5,397 bases of DNA from Clostridium sp. CAG:448 (GTDB taxonomy: Bacteria > Bacillota > Clostridia > Oscillospirales > CAG-272): positions 1-5,397 of the forward strand of contig FR890470.1 in assembly GCA_000433415.1 (NCBI GenBank). Direction: 5' to 3'. The notes beneath the pieces were generated by a model, which saw only the letters and a list, made by a program, of their open reading frames with translations, did no database searches and had not been told where the DNA came from. Below, one piece after another: positions 5,167 through 5,397 of the stretch. Made by a program: the position numbers and the translations under genes. Positions within the stretch are counted from its first letter, which is position 1. Each line of letters begins with the position of its first letter.

Positions 5167-5260
5167 GTTTACACACCTTATTTGTCCTCGACACCCCAGG
5201 TGCGGTCGGCAAAGCCGATATTGGGAAGTTCATCAGCGGCAGGTTGCGAACCTGCTCCAT
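5129..5260 (-). CDS. Doubtful 43-aa ORF with a very strong ribosome binding site
   Basis: The ATG at 5258-5260 follows GGAGGTGA (5268-5275), an eight-base match to the 16S anti-Shine-Dalgarno sequence, ten bases away. The product begins MEQVRNLPLMNFPISALPTA and ends in a charged tail, with no known motif. Its TAG stop (5129-5131) is followed by an open stretch in the same frame that runs into mobC, so a stop mutation in a longer mobC-type protein is conceivable. However, the other two minus-strand frames here also look coding-like in parts (for example a segment reading ADELPNIGFADRTWGVEDK), which points to frameshifted remnants or to chance in a GC-balanced region. Codon pattern gives no clear winner, and the frame sits inside the candidate oriT. 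It could be a leader peptide. I give it low weight. Confidence 0.3.
   Translation of the reverse strand: MEQVRNLPLMNFPISALPTAPGVSRTNKVCKRFPEQKEHLTET
5239..5255. repeat. 17-nt palindrome
   Basis: GCAGGTT-GCG-AACCTGC is a perfect 7-bp stem with a three-base loop. It lies at the very start of the small minus-strand frame beginning at 5260 and just downstream of its ribosome binding site. It may be a protein-binding site or an mRNA hairpin reducing translation of that frame. Confidence 0.6.
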
Positions 5261-5271
5261 AGGAATCTCAC

Positions 5272-5292
5272 CTCCGCCGGGTACTCCGCCGG
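5272..5292. repeat. 9-bp direct repeat, 12-bp period
   Basis: CTCCGCCGG occurs at 5272-5280 and again at 5284-5292. On the minus strand the downstream copy provides part of the GGAGGTGA ribosome binding site (5268-5275), so a small duplication may have made or altered this site. Two tandem half-sites of a DNA-binding protein are an alternative. Confidence 0.5.
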
Positions 5293-5319
5293 TTGCGCCT
5301 TTCGGCTACAAAAGTATCA

Positions 5320-5397
5320 TTATCCCTCGCCCCGGTCATCGCCCTCCACGGAGTGCAGCTCCGTTTCACCCGAAGTATCGCTGAATCGCTCCCTCCG
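5320..5397 (-). CDS. C-terminal end of an unidentified gene, cut by the window edge
   Basis: The frame is open from the right edge and ends at TAA (5320-5322), giving 25 residues: RRERFSDTSGETELHSVEGD then DRGEG. The tail is strongly hydrophilic and acidic, typical of a disordered protein end, and there is no motif to name the family. It is on the same strand as mobC, about 290 nt upstream, so it may belong to the same element backbone (replication, partition or transfer genes commonly lie here in integrative elements of Clostridia). An inverted repeat (ACGGAG 5348-5353 with CTCCGT 5359-5364) lies within it. No terminator with a T-run follows the stop. Confidence 0.55.
   Translation of the reverse strand, partial: RRERFSDTSGETELHSVEGDDRGEG

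Larger units (their letters stand above)
5030..5319. other. Gene-poor region with inverted repeats upstream of mobC; candidate oriT
   Basis: About 290 bases between an upstream gene end (5320) and mobC hold no convincing long gene; short frames are open in several phases on both strands. Visible structures are an 11-bp inverted repeat with a 35-nt spacer (5110-5120 and 5156-5166), a 7-bp repeat (5093-5099 and 5115-5121), a 5-bp hairpin (5206-5210 and 5214-5218), a 17-nt palindrome (5239-5255) and a 9-bp direct repeat (5272-5280 and 5284-5292). Transfer origins are commonly just upstream of mobC or relaxase genes and contain such repeats next to the nick site. I do not recognise a nick consensus, so oriT is inferred from position and structure. 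The operon promoter could also lie here; I see no clear one. Confidence 0.4.

Noticed and set aside
5139..5384. An 81-codon plus-strand frame starting at GTG opposite the candidate oriT
   Set aside because: Some of its codons look plausible, but it overlaps the end of the minus-strand gene, has no good ribosome binding site and shows no motif; kept only as a remote possibility.
1..5397. tRNA, rRNA or riboswitch
   Set aside because: No cloverleaf with a TTC-type T-arm, rRNA signature or known riboswitch core was visible on either strand by eye.

Overview
The window looks like a piece of a mobile genetic element from a low-to-mid GC Gram-positive bacterium, most likely a gut-type Clostridia (Bacillota). 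The grounds are strong GGAGG-type ribosome binding sites on most genes, a MazF closely resembling the Bacillus subtilis enzyme, the start of a large serine recombinase of the clostridial transposon type, and a cell-surface protein with an InlB-type repeat and Cys/His-rich repeats typical of gut Bacillota. This is judged by eye; no database search was possible.

Layout, right to left along the minus strand. At the right edge is the last 25 codons of an unidentified gene (5320-5397). Next comes about 290 bases with no convincing gene but several inverted repeats (5030-5319). It lies just upstream of a mobC-like relaxosome gene, where a transfer origin often lies. Then comes a compact minus-strand cluster: mobC-like (4706-5029), a 74-aa gene and a 41-aa gene, each joined to the next by an ATGA stop/start overlap. 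An 89-nt spacer with three hairpins follows, then a mazF/pemK toxin gene (3908-4273) whose 3' end overlaps a 60-aa gene (3736-3918).

On the plus strand, facing the cluster, is a self-contained cassette (about 2179-3735). It has a consensus promoter, a palindrome near the expected transcription start, a 476-aa ATPase with a PD-(D/E)XK-like C-terminus (archaeal-type ATPase_2 plus DUF234 architecture), and an intrinsic terminator. This looks like accessory cargo.

The left part (123-2057, minus strand, divergent from the ATPase) is the most unusual. A single 644-codon frame starts with about 55 residues of a large serine recombinase, including the catalytic serine motif. It then passes without a stop into a cell-surface protein that has lost its own N-terminus: an InlB-type repeat, three Cys/His-rich repeat units and a C-terminal membrane anchor. 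The frame has its own promoter and terminator. The recombinase part cannot be active and the surface part has no signal peptide, so this is either a recombination scar (deletion, insertion or switching event), a decayed gene, or an assembly chimera. Beyond its terminator, another minus-strand gene begins at the left edge; its first residues could be those of another serine recombinase.

Together the right-hand genes read as a mobilization and maintenance backbone (relaxosome protein, possible oriT, toxin, small transposon-type proteins). The ATPase is cargo, and the recombinase end of the element is damaged and fused to a surface-protein gene.
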